From the NCBI GenBank assembly GCA_029246685.1, contig JAQWMR010000010.1:248001-312000 (forward strand): a stretch of DNA of 64,000 bases, in the 5' to 3' direction. The notes under the pieces were generated by a model, which worked only from the letters and a program-made list of their open reading frames with translations, ran no database searches and had not been told where the DNA came from. The DNA comes from Acidimicrobiales bacterium. Its GTDB lineage: Bacteria; Actinomycetota; Acidimicrobiia; Acidimicrobiales; Aldehydirespiratoraceae. Positions 8,375-17,291 of this stretch are shown here, piece after piece (the stretch's first letter is position 1; each line of letters opens with the position of its first letter). The position numbers and the translations under genes are program-made.

Positions 8375-9937
8375 ATGGATTCCGGACCCAAGAACCCGTT
8401 CCTCGCCGACTCGTCGTACGGCGTGGCGCACGGCCGCTCGGACCAGCAGGACAACGTGCCGTGGCGCGGGCCGGAAGGCCCGACCGAGGTGCTCGACGGA
8501 TCAGCCGACGTCCAGTATTCGTGGCTCGGCCCCTGCCACTTCGGCCACCTGACCTCAGGCCGCTATGCCGACGGTAAGCGAGTGCTCTGGAGCAACGGTC
8601 GCGAGAACATCGCGAAGCTCGACTACGACACGCTCGATGTGCTGGCCGACCACGAGATCGTCGGCGGCCCGGGCCGCACCCCTGCCTCGGACCTCCAGGA
8701 CAACCTCAAGGGACTTGACGAGAAGGAGGGCATGGAGGCGATCGAGCACGCCATCGAGTTGTCGATGAAGTACATGGCGGGCCTCGACGGCGTCTACGCA
8801 CTCCTTGACTGCGACCACACGCTCTTCCTTGGCCGCACGGATCATGCCGTCGCCTATGTCGAGATGGACCCGTCCGATCGGGCCTCCGAGATCGTGGAGC
8901 GCGACCGCTGGTACAAACCCGACCACATTCCGGGCGCGTTCGTCGGTATGAACATGACCTTCGACGGCCACCTGGTGATGTCCACGGATCACGGATGGAT
9001 CGTCGTGCTGTCGCGGGACTTCTCGACGTATCACGCGCTACAGGTGTGGGGCGGGGCGGAGGAGGCCGCGGCCTACAACCAGACGATGGCTGATGTGGGG
9101 CGCGTTGGCTACGGCTGGATGCGCACCAGCATCTGCGTGGACGATGACAACGGCATCTACGTCTCGTCCAACGATCACCACCACAAGCTGCGCTGGACGG
9201 GGGCAGAGCTCACGGACGACACCGCGCACGGGTGCTGGTCGATGCCCTACCGCAACGGCGGCGGCACCGGTTCGGGCACCACTCCGTCGCTCATGGGCTT
9301 CGGGCCGGACGAAGACAAGTTCGTTGTGTTCGGGGACGGTGACTCGGTCGTCAACATCACGATCGCCTGGCGCGAGGACATCCCGGAGGACTGGCAACAG
9401 CTGCCGAACGCGCCGGATCGGCGCATTGCCGGCATCGGCCCCGCCAACATGGGGGACCCGGACCTGGCCACGATCCAGACCGAGCAGTCGATCACCACGT
9501 CCGGCTACGGCGCCATGACCGTCAACAACGAGCCGGCGACGATTCCCGAAGGGTTCCCGGGGCAAGGCGTGCGCATGCTGTGCTTCATGCTCCCGCACAA
9601 GCCGGAGTACACGCCGCACGGGATGCACAAGTACGCCTGGAATCCCGTCACGCGAGAGTTCTCCGAGGCGTGGGTCAACCACGACATCTCCTCGCCGAAC
9701 TCGGTGCCCTTCGTGGCCGAGGAGAGCGGCCTCGTCTACACCTGCGGTGTCCGTGACGGGAAGTTCACGATCGAGGGCGCCGACTGGGAGTCGGGCGAGT
9801 CCGCCTTCCACTACGTGCTCGGTGGATCGAGGTTCAACACCATCGGCGCCGGTGTGACGGTGGACGACGACGGCCGGCTGCTTTTCGGCAGCATGTACGG
9901 CAAGACCAGGATCAATCGAGGTCCCGGCCGTCGATAG
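8375..9937 (+). CDS. Unrecognised 520-residue protein, possibly beta-propeller
   Basis: I do not recognise the family. The sequence has no signal peptide or membrane helix. It has several similar short blocks of alternating hydrophobic strands with turns such as SDHGWIVVLSRDF, DDNGIYVSSND and DDDGRLLFGS, suggesting a beta-propeller of the SMP-30/NHL kind. Many conserved-looking histidines and acids (DHHHK, HGCW, HGMHKY) could bind metal or substrate. GAGGA at 8360-8364 is a ribosome-binding site for the ATG at 8375; the frame stays open 18 codons further upstream, inside the dioxygenase gene. It is third in the MarR operon, so it probably acts on the same compound as the dioxygenase. Confidence 0.6.
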   Translation: MDSGPKNPFLADSSYGVAHGRSDQQDNVPWRGPEGPTEVLDGSADVQYSWLGPCHFGHLTSGRYADGKRVLWSNGRENIAKLDYDTLDVLADHEIVGGPGRTPASDLQDNLKGLDEKEGMEAIEHAIELSMKYMAGLDGVYALLDCDHTLFLGRTDHAVAYVEMDPSDRASEIVERDRWYKPDHIPGAFVGMNMTFDGHLVMSTDHGWIVVLSRDFSTYHALQVWGGAEEAAAYNQTMADVGRVGYGWMRTSICVDDDNGIYVSSNDHHHKLRWTGAELTDDTAHGCWSMPYRNGGGTGSGTTPSLMGFGPDEDKFVVFGDGDSVVNITIAWREDIPEDWQQLPNAPDRRIAGIGPANMGDPDLATIQTEQSITTSGYGAMTVNNEPATIPEGFPGQGVRMLCFMLPHKPEYTPHGMHKYAWNPVTREFSEAWVNHDISSPNSVPFVAEESGLVYTCGVRDGKFTIEGADWESGESAFHYVLGGSRFNTIGAGVTVDDDGRLLFGSMYGKTRINRGPGRR

Positions 9938-9969
9938 CCCACTCCCTGCTCGCTACGAGGCAGAGGAGC

Positions 9970-11376
9970 TCATGAGGCCAGGTGGAACAGGACCCGCGTC
10001 TCGCCCGGTAGGACCTTGCGTTCGCGCACGTCGAAGCGTTCCTCGATCTGCCGCTCGATGTGCTCGAGCGTGTACGCGTCGTGGGTGCCGGCCCGTTTGT
10101 GACGCATCAGGGTCTTCACCATCTGGTCGTCCTCAGTGGGCACTTCCAGGACGATCTTGGATCCCAGCGATCGGAAGAGATCGAGAATCGAGCTCGTCGG
10201 GACGTTGTGGGTGAGCGCCAAATGGTGAATGACTGCGAGGGCGAGGATGACGTCGGGGCTCGAGCGTTGACTGAGCGGCGGTCGCTCGGCGCCGTCCCAG
10301 CCGATGCCGGGCGACGGATCAGCGAAGTTCATGACCATCGGAAGGATGCCGGTGGTTCCGCTCTCGCGTAGATCGCGGTACAACCGGTCCACGACGAGGT
10401 CGTCGGCGTCCATTGCCAGGACGGTCTCGCTGTTCTCCGCTGCGATCCGTGAGAACATACCGTCGTTCGCGCCGACGTCCCAGACCTGGTTGCGGGGCTG
10501 TTGCCCGACGATCCGGCGGACGAAGTCGCCTTTGAGCAGTAGCTCCTTGGACTCGTAGTGGCCCCGGTCGGAGTAGTCGCCCCAGGTTGACTCGGAGCGC
10601 TCCCAGCTGAGCCCGTCCACCAGCTTGATCAGCCGGTCGATGGTCGCGATGTAGAGCTCCTTCTTGTAGCCCGCGTTCTTCATCTCGGTGACGGTGTCGG
10701 CGGACCCGTCCTTGAAGCGACTGTCGGCCTTGGCGTGGAGCCAGACGTGCGAGAGGTAGCCCTTGTGGCCGGCTCGCTTGCCTTGCAGCACGCGGCGGGC
10801 GTGTTCGGGGGTGATGCCGTCCACCGCGCCGCGCAGCCACGGCTGATGGGGCAGATCCTTGTAGGCGGTGAACATCAGCGGGAACAGGAAGAGCTGACAG
10901 AACTGGCGGTAGCCCCACCACGCCTCGCCGGCGCGGTACGGCTCGAACGAGGGCACGTCGATGAACACCGGCTTCGCGCCGACGAACTGCACGTTGTAGG
11001 CGCTGGCGTCCTTGCTGGTTATGTCGTCGTCGATCGCGGCGCGGACGAGACGAAGCGTCAGAAGCGCGGCGTCCTGCAGCATCGTGAACGACCACTCGTG
11101 GGCGTAGGAGACGATGGGGATGCGCTCGTGCTCCAACACGGTTGTCCAGGCGCGGCCGTCGGGGCTGGCGCCGTTCACTTCACTCGTGGCGACGATGTCG
11201 CCTCGTTCGATTGCGGCGGCGAAGAACGCGGCCTCGCGGGCGGCATTCCAGTCGGCGGCTGCGGTTTCATCGAGCCCTCGGAGGATCCGATCGCCATCGC
11301 GCCAGACGCGAGAAGTCGGATCTCGGAAGGAGCCGCTGTCGTAGAGGGCGGGCGACGGTTCGCCCGACGAACTCAT
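9970..11376 (-). CDS. Class I SAM-dependent methyltransferase, NoeA-like
   Basis: This is a 468-residue protein with a long N-terminal region (1-270) containing SYAHEWSFTMLQDAALLTL and SKDASAYNVQF, found in methyltransferases related to nodulation protein NoeA. A Rossmann SAM-binding domain follows, beginning with QVWDVGANDGMFSRIAA near residue 296. Later motifs include LAMDADD and ILALAVIHHLA. It probably modifies a surface polysaccharide or lipid-linked glycan; the acceptor is unknown. Its ATG overlaps the stop of the small YLDPxSGS gene by 1 nt (TGATG), so the two are translationally coupled. Confidence 0.82.
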   Translation of the reverse strand: MSSSGEPSPALYDSGSFRDPTSRVWRDGDRILRGLDETAAADWNAAREAAFFAAAIERGDIVATSEVNGASPDGRAWTTVLEHERIPIVSYAHEWSFTMLQDAALLTLRLVRAAIDDDITSKDASAYNVQFVGAKPVFIDVPSFEPYRAGEAWWGYRQFCQLFLFPLMFTAYKDLPHQPWLRGAVDGITPEHARRVLQGKRAGHKGYLSHVWLHAKADSRFKDGSADTVTEMKNAGYKKELYIATIDRLIKLVDGLSWERSESTWGDYSDRGHYESKELLLKGDFVRRIVGQQPRNQVWDVGANDGMFSRIAAENSETVLAMDADDLVVDRLYRDLRESGTTGILPMVMNFADPSPGIGWDGAERPPLSQRSSPDVILALAVIHHLALTHNVPTSSILDLFRSLGSKIVLEVPTEDDQMVKTLMRHKRAGTHDAYTLEHIERQIEERFDVRERKVLPGETRVLFHLAS

Positions 11377-11552
11377 CAGGTTGCGCCGGCGCCGGCCTCG
11401 TCGGTCGGATCAATGTCGGCGTCGGCGCCGCGCTTCTTCAAACGCATCTTGGCAAGCATCGTCTTGGCGGCGACACCGGCTCCGGCCGCGCCCGCGGCAA
11501 CGGCGCTGATGATCGCGCTTCCCGATGCAGGATCCAGATAAGCAGACACCAT
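11376..11552 (-). CDS. Small YLDPxSGS membrane protein (58 residues)
   Basis: The ATG at 11552 is preceded by GGCGAGGAG, a good ribosome-binding site, so this start was preferred to the longer frame beginning at 11612. The protein reads MVSAYLDPASGSAIISAV, followed by an Ala/Gly-rich hydrophobic helix and a basic-acidic tail (KMRLKKRGADADID). A YLDPGSGS opening followed by one helix is common in tiny proteins next to polysaccharide or glycan-modifying methyltransferases. It is probably a membrane partner of the downstream methyltransferase. Confidence 0.65.
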   Translation of the reverse strand: MVSAYLDPASGSAIISAVAAGAAGAGVAAKTMLAKMRLKKRGADADIDPTDEAGAGAT

Positions 11553-11684
11553 GGTTCGATTCTCCTCGCCGAATGCCCACCGAAGGGTACCGGCGACGGT
11601 TACACAACTCAACGCCGCGGAGAGTGGCGCGCGAGTACGGGGAGTGGTTGAGACGGATGGTGTCGAGTGGTCGGTGTGGGTCGC

Positions 11685-12695
11685 TCAGCCCATGGCCGCG
11701 GCGAATGCGTCGACGACGGTGGCGACGTCGTCGTCGGAGATACCGAGATGGGTGACAAGACGAATGGAACTCGAACCGTCACGTCGCGAAATGAGCGCGG
11801 TGACACCAGCGGTGTTCACTCGCTCCTGTAGGTCTGCGGGTGCGTCCTCGATGTCGACGAAGATCATGTTCGAGTTCTGAGCGACTGCGACGCCCTCGAT
11901 CGCCGCGAGCCCTGCAGCGATCGATGCCGCTCGGCGGTGGTCGTCGGCGAGGCGGTCGATGTTGTGCTCCAACGCGTACAGCCCGGCTGCGGCCAGGACG
12001 CCGGCTTGACGGAGTCCGCCGCCCATCATCTTTCGCCAGTGACGGGCTTCCTCGATAAGCGCCGCGGAGCCGCTCAAAACAGAGCCCGCCGGCGCCCCGA
12101 GGCCCTTCGACAGACACATCGACACGCTGTCGAACCCGGCGGTCAGTTCGGCACCGTCGATGCCGAGGGCCACGGCGGCGTTCCACATGCGGGCACCGTC
12201 GAGATGAACGGCGAGCCCATTGGCTCGGCCGACCGCGACTGCTTCGTGCATGCGAGCGACCGACTGCACGTTGCCGTCCTTCGTGTTTTCGATGCAGAGC
12301 AGACGGGTGCGGGCGAAGTGGTCGTCCTTGGGCTTGACGGCGCCGGCGATCGCAGCCGGATCGGGAAGACCATCCGCCATCATCGGGACGGGCTGGGGCT
12401 GGATGCCGCCGAGCACGGCACCCCCGCCGCCCTCCCACCGATACGTGTGGGCCGAGTCACCGACGATGAACTCGTCGCCTCGGCCGCAGTGGGCAAGCAG
12501 CGCACACAAATTCGACTGCGTGCCGCTCGTGACGAACACGCTCGCTTCCTTCCCGAGTCGTTCGGCGACGACCGCTTCGAGCCGGTTGACCGTGGGGTCG
12601 TCGCCGAAGACGTCGTCGCCGAGTTCGGCGTCGGCGATCGCCTTCTTCATCTCGGGTGTCGGCTGGGTGACGGTATCGGAGCGGAGATCGATCAC
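11685..12695 (-). CDS. ltaE: Low-specificity L-threonine aldolase
   Basis: This PLP enzyme of 336 residues splits L-threonine or allo-threonine into glycine and acetaldehyde. The GTG at 12695 begins MIDLRSDTVTQPTPEM, the conserved family opening; the longer frame upstream is unsupported. Key signatures are FVTSGTQSNL, the aspartate-containing HLDGARMWNAA that contacts the cofactor, and the PLP lysine in CLSKGLGAPAGS. Glycine from this enzyme could feed the one-carbon pathway coded further on. No strong ribosome-binding site precedes the start. Confidence 0.9.
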   Translation of the reverse strand: MIDLRSDTVTQPTPEMKKAIADAELGDDVFGDDPTVNRLEAVVAERLGKEASVFVTSGTQSNLCALLAHCGRGDEFIVGDSAHTYRWEGGGGAVLGGIQPQPVPMMADGLPDPAAIAGAVKPKDDHFARTRLLCIENTKDGNVQSVARMHEAVAVGRANGLAVHLDGARMWNAAVALGIDGAELTAGFDSVSMCLSKGLGAPAGSVLSGSAALIEEARHWRKMMGGGLRQAGVLAAAGLYALEHNIDRLADDHRRAASIAAGLAAIEGVAVAQNSNMIFVDIEDAPADLQERVNTAGVTALISRRDGSSSIRLVTHLGISDDDVATVVDAFAAAMG

Positions 12696-12729
12696 GCGCT
12701 CAGTATGCCCGTCGTCCCCGCGGCGTGGG

Positions 12730-12945
12730 TCAGCCGACGTTGCGGATCTCCGAGATGTGGATGCCGTTGGCGCTGGTGCCACGCGAGGTCGCGGCGAGGC
12801 CGAACGGCGGGCTGTCGAGGAAGGCGCCGCTCTGCAGCGAACCTCCGATGCTTGCGCCGGACCCGGAGCCGTTGGACCAGCTGGCCGCAGCGGGCGTGCC
12901 GCCGAACCCGTTCTCGCCACCGCTGGCGCTTCCCGTCCGCGGGTA
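12730..12945 (-). pseudogene. C-terminal fragment of a Gly/Ser-rich protein
   Basis: Minus-strand codons from 12945 down to a TGA at 12730-12732 encode a Gly/Ser/Asn-rich stretch ending ATSRGTSANGIHISEIRNVG. GC at third positions is very high. A TAG at 12946-12948 closes the frame upstream, so no start exists and this is at most a gene tail. The opposite strand is also open here with similar third-position GC, so the coding strand is not certain. The family was not recognised. Confidence 0.3.
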
Positions 12946-12952
12946 CTACGGC

Positions 12953-13594
12953 GAGGGCGAGGCCGGCGAGGCCGAGGCTGATCGGGTCTTCGATGAGCAG
13001 ATGGCCGAGTGGGAGATGCTCGAGGAGCGAGCCGCCGACGCCCAGCACGGTCTTGACGGTCTTCGTGAGGCGAGAGACGCCCGGGACGCGCTGGAGCGTG
13101 CCCGGATCGCCCTCATCGATTGCGAAGGCTGCACCCCGCTGCGGCCCGCAGACGATGAGGTCGTCGATGGCGGCGTCACCGGTCCGGCCGTAGCGACCGG
13201 TGGTGGAGCGGCTCCGTGCCTCTGCACCGACGGTCAGGTCAAGACCAAGGTCGAGACGACCAAGCGCTTCTGAGTGCGGGCCGGCCCCGTGGATCTGCGG
13301 GTGCCCACCGCAGACTGGGTCGCCGCGACCGGCGGTCCGATTCGGGGCAGCACCTTCGCCGGAATGGACGAGGGCCAGCTCGAGGATCTGTGCTCGGGTC
13401 TCGACGACGAGACGTCAGCAGTCGTCACGAGCTACTCGATCCCGACCGAGTGGCTGACGCTGAAGCTGCTCCGGGCCTACCGCTGCGAAGGCGGCCAGTG
13501 GGTCAAGACCGATCAGACCACCTGGAAGAGCGATCGTTCACCGGCGCCCCCCATCGCTGCTCGCCAGCGCTCGAATAGAGGTTGCAGTCGATGA
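12953..13594 (+). pseudogene. Unrecognised gene fragment with an in-frame TGA
   Basis: The plus-strand frame gives an acidic, probably helical segment (EAEADRVFDEQMAEWEMLEE), a Cys-containing segment (DCEGC, CLCTDG), a TGA at 13271-13273, and then 106 more residues in the same frame with normal composition (DWVAATGGPIRG; TEWLTLKLLRAYRCEGGQWV). Removing the TGA gives one continuous protein of about 210 residues. The far end runs into the methyltransferase remnant on the other strand. The function is unknown. There is no SECIS-like hairpin after the TGA. Confidence 0.4.
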
Positions 13595-14036
13595 GACAGA
13601 GGGCGATGTCGACGGGCGGGTCGGCTGGGCCGGCGAGGCCGATCGTGTCTTCGAAGTAGCCCTCCGTGGCCGTGTAGGCGCTGCGAGGGATGCCGTGGCG
13701 CTCGCAGGCAGCGTGGAAGTTCTCGACTCCGCCGCCACCCTGCTTGCCGCCCGGATTCCAGCCGGGGTGGTAGTCCCGATCATCTTTCGCCTCGGGGAGA
13801 GTCTGGAACGAGTCGTACGCCCACATGTGCCGGTTCGCCGTACCGCTGAGCTTCATCGCCTGGTGCGCTTGGTTCATGGTGTTGCCGCCCCACGATCCGA
13901 ACTCGACGTAGTCGCCGGAGATGGCGTTGATGTTCAGGTTCGTCCAAGCGTCGTAGAAGAACTCGAGTTAGCCGTGCAGGATTCGCTGCACGGCCCGCTC
14001 GATCGGGTTCAGGCTGTCGTCGTCGAGATAGCTCAC
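13503..14036 (-). pseudogene. TylF-like SAM methyltransferase remnant
   Basis: From a GTG at 14036 the minus strand reads a helical start (LNPIERAVQRILHG), then TAA (13968-13970), then LEFFYDAWTNL and GDYVEFGSWGGNT, AYDSFQTLPEAK, HPGWNPGGK and ALCLIDCNLYSS. These are the SAM-binding and acidic motifs of macrocin-O-methyltransferase/TylF-type enzymes. The similarity stops at about 13575, after NLYSS, where a full enzyme would continue for 60 or more residues. The gene therefore has a nonsense codon and has lost its 3' end. Confidence 0.72.
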
Positions 14037-14075
14037 GGGCCTGAAGGTATCGCGCCCAGTTCTGATGGCCAGAGG

Positions 14076-14636
14076 TCAGCGTCGCGCGACCAGATGGGCT
14101 TCGTGCCGGCCGTTGTCGCGCCAGTCCTCGCTGTGGTGAAGGATCTCGAGCCCGGGGAGGAGCGTCGGCAGTTCGTTGCGACCCAGCAGGAAGGGGCGAC
14201 CGGGCTTGTCGCGCCGTTCGAGGTTCGTTTCCGTGGCGATGACGACGCCGAGGAGGCCGCCCGGTGCGAGGCGCTCGACCATGGCGCCGAACAGATCACG
14301 TTGGAGGTAGTTGGCGACGGTGATGATGTCCCACGGACCGGTCGGAAGTGGATCCGCTTCCAGGTCTGTTTCGACCGTGGCGACGGCGAGCCTTGCGGCT
14401 TGTGCGTGCACGCGGGCGGCGGCGAGACCGACGTCGCTCACATCGGCCACAGTCACGTCGAGCCCGCGGCGGGCGAACTCGATCGCCGCTGGTGAACCGC
14501 CGCCCGCGACGTCGAGAAGTCGACCACTATCGGGCAGCCACGGTTCGAGCAGGTCGACGAGCTGCGACTGATGGTCGGTACCCGTCCCGACGGAAGACCA
14601 CTTCTCATTCCAGCGTTCGCGGTCGCCCGCTCCCAC
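14076..14636 (-). CDS. Class I SAM-dependent methyltransferase
   Basis: This is a 186-residue single-domain methyltransferase. SAM motif I is LLDVAGGGSPAAIEFA (about 40-55), motif II is VTVADVSD, motif IV is WDIITVANYLQRDLF and motif V is LAPGGLLGVVIATE. The compact form resembles TehB/thiopurine-type enzymes that methylate small molecules. Its GTG start overlaps the valS stop by 1 nt (TAGTG), so it is translated with valS, although no functional link is obvious. Confidence 0.82.
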   Translation of the reverse strand: MGAGDRERWNEKWSSVGTGTDHQSQLVDLLEPWLPDSGRLLDVAGGGSPAAIEFARRGLDVTVADVSDVGLAAARVHAQAARLAVATVETDLEADPLPTGPWDIITVANYLQRDLFGAMVERLAPGGLLGVVIATETNLERRDKPGRPFLLGRNELPTLLPGLEILHHSEDWRDNGRHEAHLVARR

Positions 14637-17236
14637 TAGCTCGCCTCGGCCTCGGGCTCAAGCTCGGCGGTGACCTCGATCTCGGTGCGGTCCGTCGGTG
14701 TGCCTGTGGTGACGGTCTCGATCATGCCCGCGGCCTTCACATCGTCGATGACCTCGTCGAGCAGGTCGAGCTGGGCCTGGGTGGCGGCGAACGTCGCCGA
14801 GATGACCGGCGTGCGGAGCTTGCGCTTCGCCTCCGACTTCTCGCGGCGCACGACGGACAGCGCTTCACTCGCGACGTCGCTCGGGCCGGGGCCAACGCCT
14901 GCGGCGGCAGCGCGGAGGCCGTCGGCCTCGGGCCAATCGGCGGTGTGGATCGAACCGTCCTGCCACCAGTCCCAGACCTCTTCGGTGACGAACGGGAGGA
15001 ACGGGGCGAGCAGCCGCTGGACAGTGGACAGCGCCACCCGCAACGCGTGTTGGCCTGACGCCGCTCGCTCGTCGCCGTACTCGCCGTAGGCGCGGGCCTT
15101 GACGAGTTCGACGTGGTTGTCGGTGAACCACCAGAAGAACTCTTCAGTGCGTTCGAGGGCGCGGGCGTAGTCGAACGCGTCGAATGCGGTCGTCGCGGCG
15201 TCGACCAGATCGGCGAGCTTGTCGAGCATCGACTGATCGAGCGGTTCGGTGATCGCGGCGGGGTCGATGTCGGACGAGCCTTCACCGAAGCCGAGAACGA
15301 ACTTCGACGCGTTCAGCAGCTTGATCGAGAGGCGCCGGCCGATCTTCATCTGGCCCTCGTCGAAGGCCGTGTCGGTGCCCGGGCGGCCGGACGATGCCCA
15401 GTAGCGGACGGCGTCGGAGCCGTACTGCTCGAGCAGGTCGGTGGGGACGACGACGTTGCCCTTCGACTTCGACATCTTCTTGCGATCCGGGTCGAGGATC
15501 CAGCCCGACAGTGAGGCGTTCTTCCACGGCGCCGTGCCGTCCTCGAAGTGGGAGCGGACCACGGTGGAGAACAGCCAGGTGCGGATGATGTCGTGGGCCT
15601 GCGGCCGGACGTCCATCGGGTAGGTGACGGCGAAGAGTCCCGGGTTCGTCTCCCAGCCACACGCGATCTGCGGTGTGAGCGACGAGGTCGCCCACGTGTC
15701 CATGATGTCGGGCTCGCCGATGAAGCCCATCGGCTGGCCTCGCTGATCGTCGGTGTATCCGTTCGGTATGTCGGTGGACGGATCGATCGGGAGCTCGTCG
15801 GTTGAGGGCGCGATCGGTTCTGCGTATTCCGGCTCGCCGTTCTGATCGAGTGGGTACCAGAGTGGGATGGGGACGCCGAAGAAGCGCTGGCGGCTGATCA
15901 GCCAGTCGCCGTTGAGACCCTCGATCCAGCTGGCGAACCGGGTCTGCATGTAGCTCGGGACCCAGTTGATCTCGTCGCCGCGGGCGACGAGGCCGGCTTG
16001 CAGATCGGCGTCGCGGCCGCCGTTGCGGATGTACCACTGACGGGAGCTGACGATCTCGAGCGGCTTGTCGCCCTTCTCGAAATACTTGACCGGGTGGGTG
16101 ATGGGCCGGGGCTCGCCTTCCATGTCGCCCGACTCGGCGAGCATCGTGGCGATCTCAGCCTGCGCGTTCTTGGAGCGAAGCCCGGCGAGCCGCTGGTAGG
16201 CATCGGTCGCAGCACCCTCGGCGATCCAATCCGGGGTCTCCTCGGCGAACTTGCCGTCTCGCTGGATGACGGTCCGGACCGGCAGGTCGAGCTCGCGCCA
16301 CCAGGTGACGTCGGTGGTGTCGCCGAACGTGCAGATCATCGCGATGCCGGTGCCCTTCTGGGGGTCGGCGAGTTCGTGGGCGTGGACCGGAACCTCGACA
16401 TCGAAGAGGGGCGACGAGACGGTGCCGCCGAAGTGCGGCTGGTAGCGCTCGTCATCGGGGTGGGCGACGAGGGCGACGACCGACGGGACGAGCTCGGGGC
16501 GCGTCGTGTCGATCCAGATGTCGGGCGTGTCGCCGACGCCGGCGAAGCGGAGCTTGTGGTACGCCCCGGGCGTCTCCTTGTCCTCCAGTTCGGCCTGGGC
16601 GACCGCCGTCTGGAAGGTGACGTCCCACAGGCTCGGCGCCTCGACCTGGTAGGCCTGCCCATCGTCGAGGTTGCGCAGGAATCCGAGTTGGCTGATGCGG
16701 CGGGAGTGGGCGTTGATCGTCTCGTAGGTGCGGGTCCAGTCGACAGACAGCCCGAGCCGGCGGAACAGCGTCTCGAAGGCCTTCTCGTCCTCGACGGTCA
16801 GCTCGGTACAGAGCTCGATGAAGTTCGGCCGGCTGACCGAGATCGTCTTTCGTTTACCGACGGCCTTCGGGTCGCCTGCGTCTTCCGGCGCGGTGAACCC
16901 AGGGTCATAGGGGAGCGATGGATCGCAGCGGACGCCGTAGTAGTTCTGGACGCGGCGTTCGGTGGGAAGACCGTTGTCGTCCCACCCCATCGGGTAGAAG
17001 ACGTTCTTGCCGGCCATGCGCTGGTAGCGGGCGACGGTGTCGGTGTGCGTATAGGAGAAGACGTGGCCGACATGGAGGGAGCCGGAGACCGTGGGCGGCG
17101 GGGTGTCGATCGAGAAGACCTCGTAACGCGTGGTGTCCTCGTCGAAGTGGTAGATCCCGGTCTCGTCCCATACCGCGTCCCACTTGTCCTCGAGGCCGGC
17201 GAGGTCGGGCTTGTCGGGGATGCGAGACGTACTCAT
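14636..17236 (-). CDS. valS: Valine-tRNA ligase
   Basis: This is an 866-residue class I aminoacyl-tRNA synthetase that charges tRNA-Val. The HIGH-type motif appears as LHVGH in PPTVSGSLHVGHVFSYTH, the connective editing domain contains the WIDTTRPELVPS substrate loop, and the KMSKS motif is DRKKMSKSKGNVVV. ATG 17236 is used because homology begins at MSTSRIPDKPDLAGLEDKW. The MDVRPQAHDIIRTWLF segment is typical of the archaeal-like ValS found in part of the Actinobacteria. No T-box leader was seen upstream. Confidence 0.96.
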   Translation of the reverse strand: MSTSRIPDKPDLAGLEDKWDAVWDETGIYHFDEDTTRYEVFSIDTPPPTVSGSLHVGHVFSYTHTDTVARYQRMAGKNVFYPMGWDDNGLPTERRVQNYYGVRCDPSLPYDPGFTAPEDAGDPKAVGKRKTISVSRPNFIELCTELTVEDEKAFETLFRRLGLSVDWTRTYETINAHSRRISQLGFLRNLDDGQAYQVEAPSLWDVTFQTAVAQAELEDKETPGAYHKLRFAGVGDTPDIWIDTTRPELVPSVVALVAHPDDERYQPHFGGTVSSPLFDVEVPVHAHELADPQKGTGIAMICTFGDTTDVTWWRELDLPVRTVIQRDGKFAEETPDWIAEGAATDAYQRLAGLRSKNAQAEIATMLAESGDMEGEPRPITHPVKYFEKGDKPLEIVSSRQWYIRNGGRDADLQAGLVARGDEINWVPSYMQTRFASWIEGLNGDWLISRQRFFGVPIPLWYPLDQNGEPEYAEPIAPSTDELPIDPSTDIPNGYTDDQRGQPMGFIGEPDIMDTWATSSLTPQIACGWETNPGLFAVTYPMDVRPQAHDIIRTWLFSTVVRSHFEDGTAPWKNASLSGWILDPDRKKMSKSKGNVVVPTDLLEQYGSDAVRYWASSGRPGTDTAFDEGQMKIGRRLSIKLLNASKFVLGFGEGSSDIDPAAITEPLDQSMLDKLADLVDAATTAFDAFDYARALERTEEFFWWFTDNHVELVKARAYGEYGDERAASGQHALRVALSTVQRLLAPFLPFVTEEVWDWWQDGSIHTADWPEADGLRAAAAGVGPGPSDVASEALSVVRREKSEAKRKLRTPVISATFAATQAQLDLLDEVIDDVKAAGMIETVTTGTPTDRTEIEVTAELEPEAEAS

Positions 17237-17291
17237 AGTCCCGAAAGGGTATCCGTCAGCTACTCCCGGGCAGTGGGAGTTCTGATGCCCG

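Noticed and set aside
11540..11580. GGTTCGATTCTCC, like a tRNA T-arm
   Set aside because: No acceptor or anticodon stem pairs around it; it is the leader of the small YLDPxSGS gene.
13271..13273. A second possible selenocysteine TGA
   Set aside because: No GGTCT-like loop or stable stem follows at the right distance, and the surrounding sequence is not a known selenoprotein. Nonsense or separate fragments are more likely.
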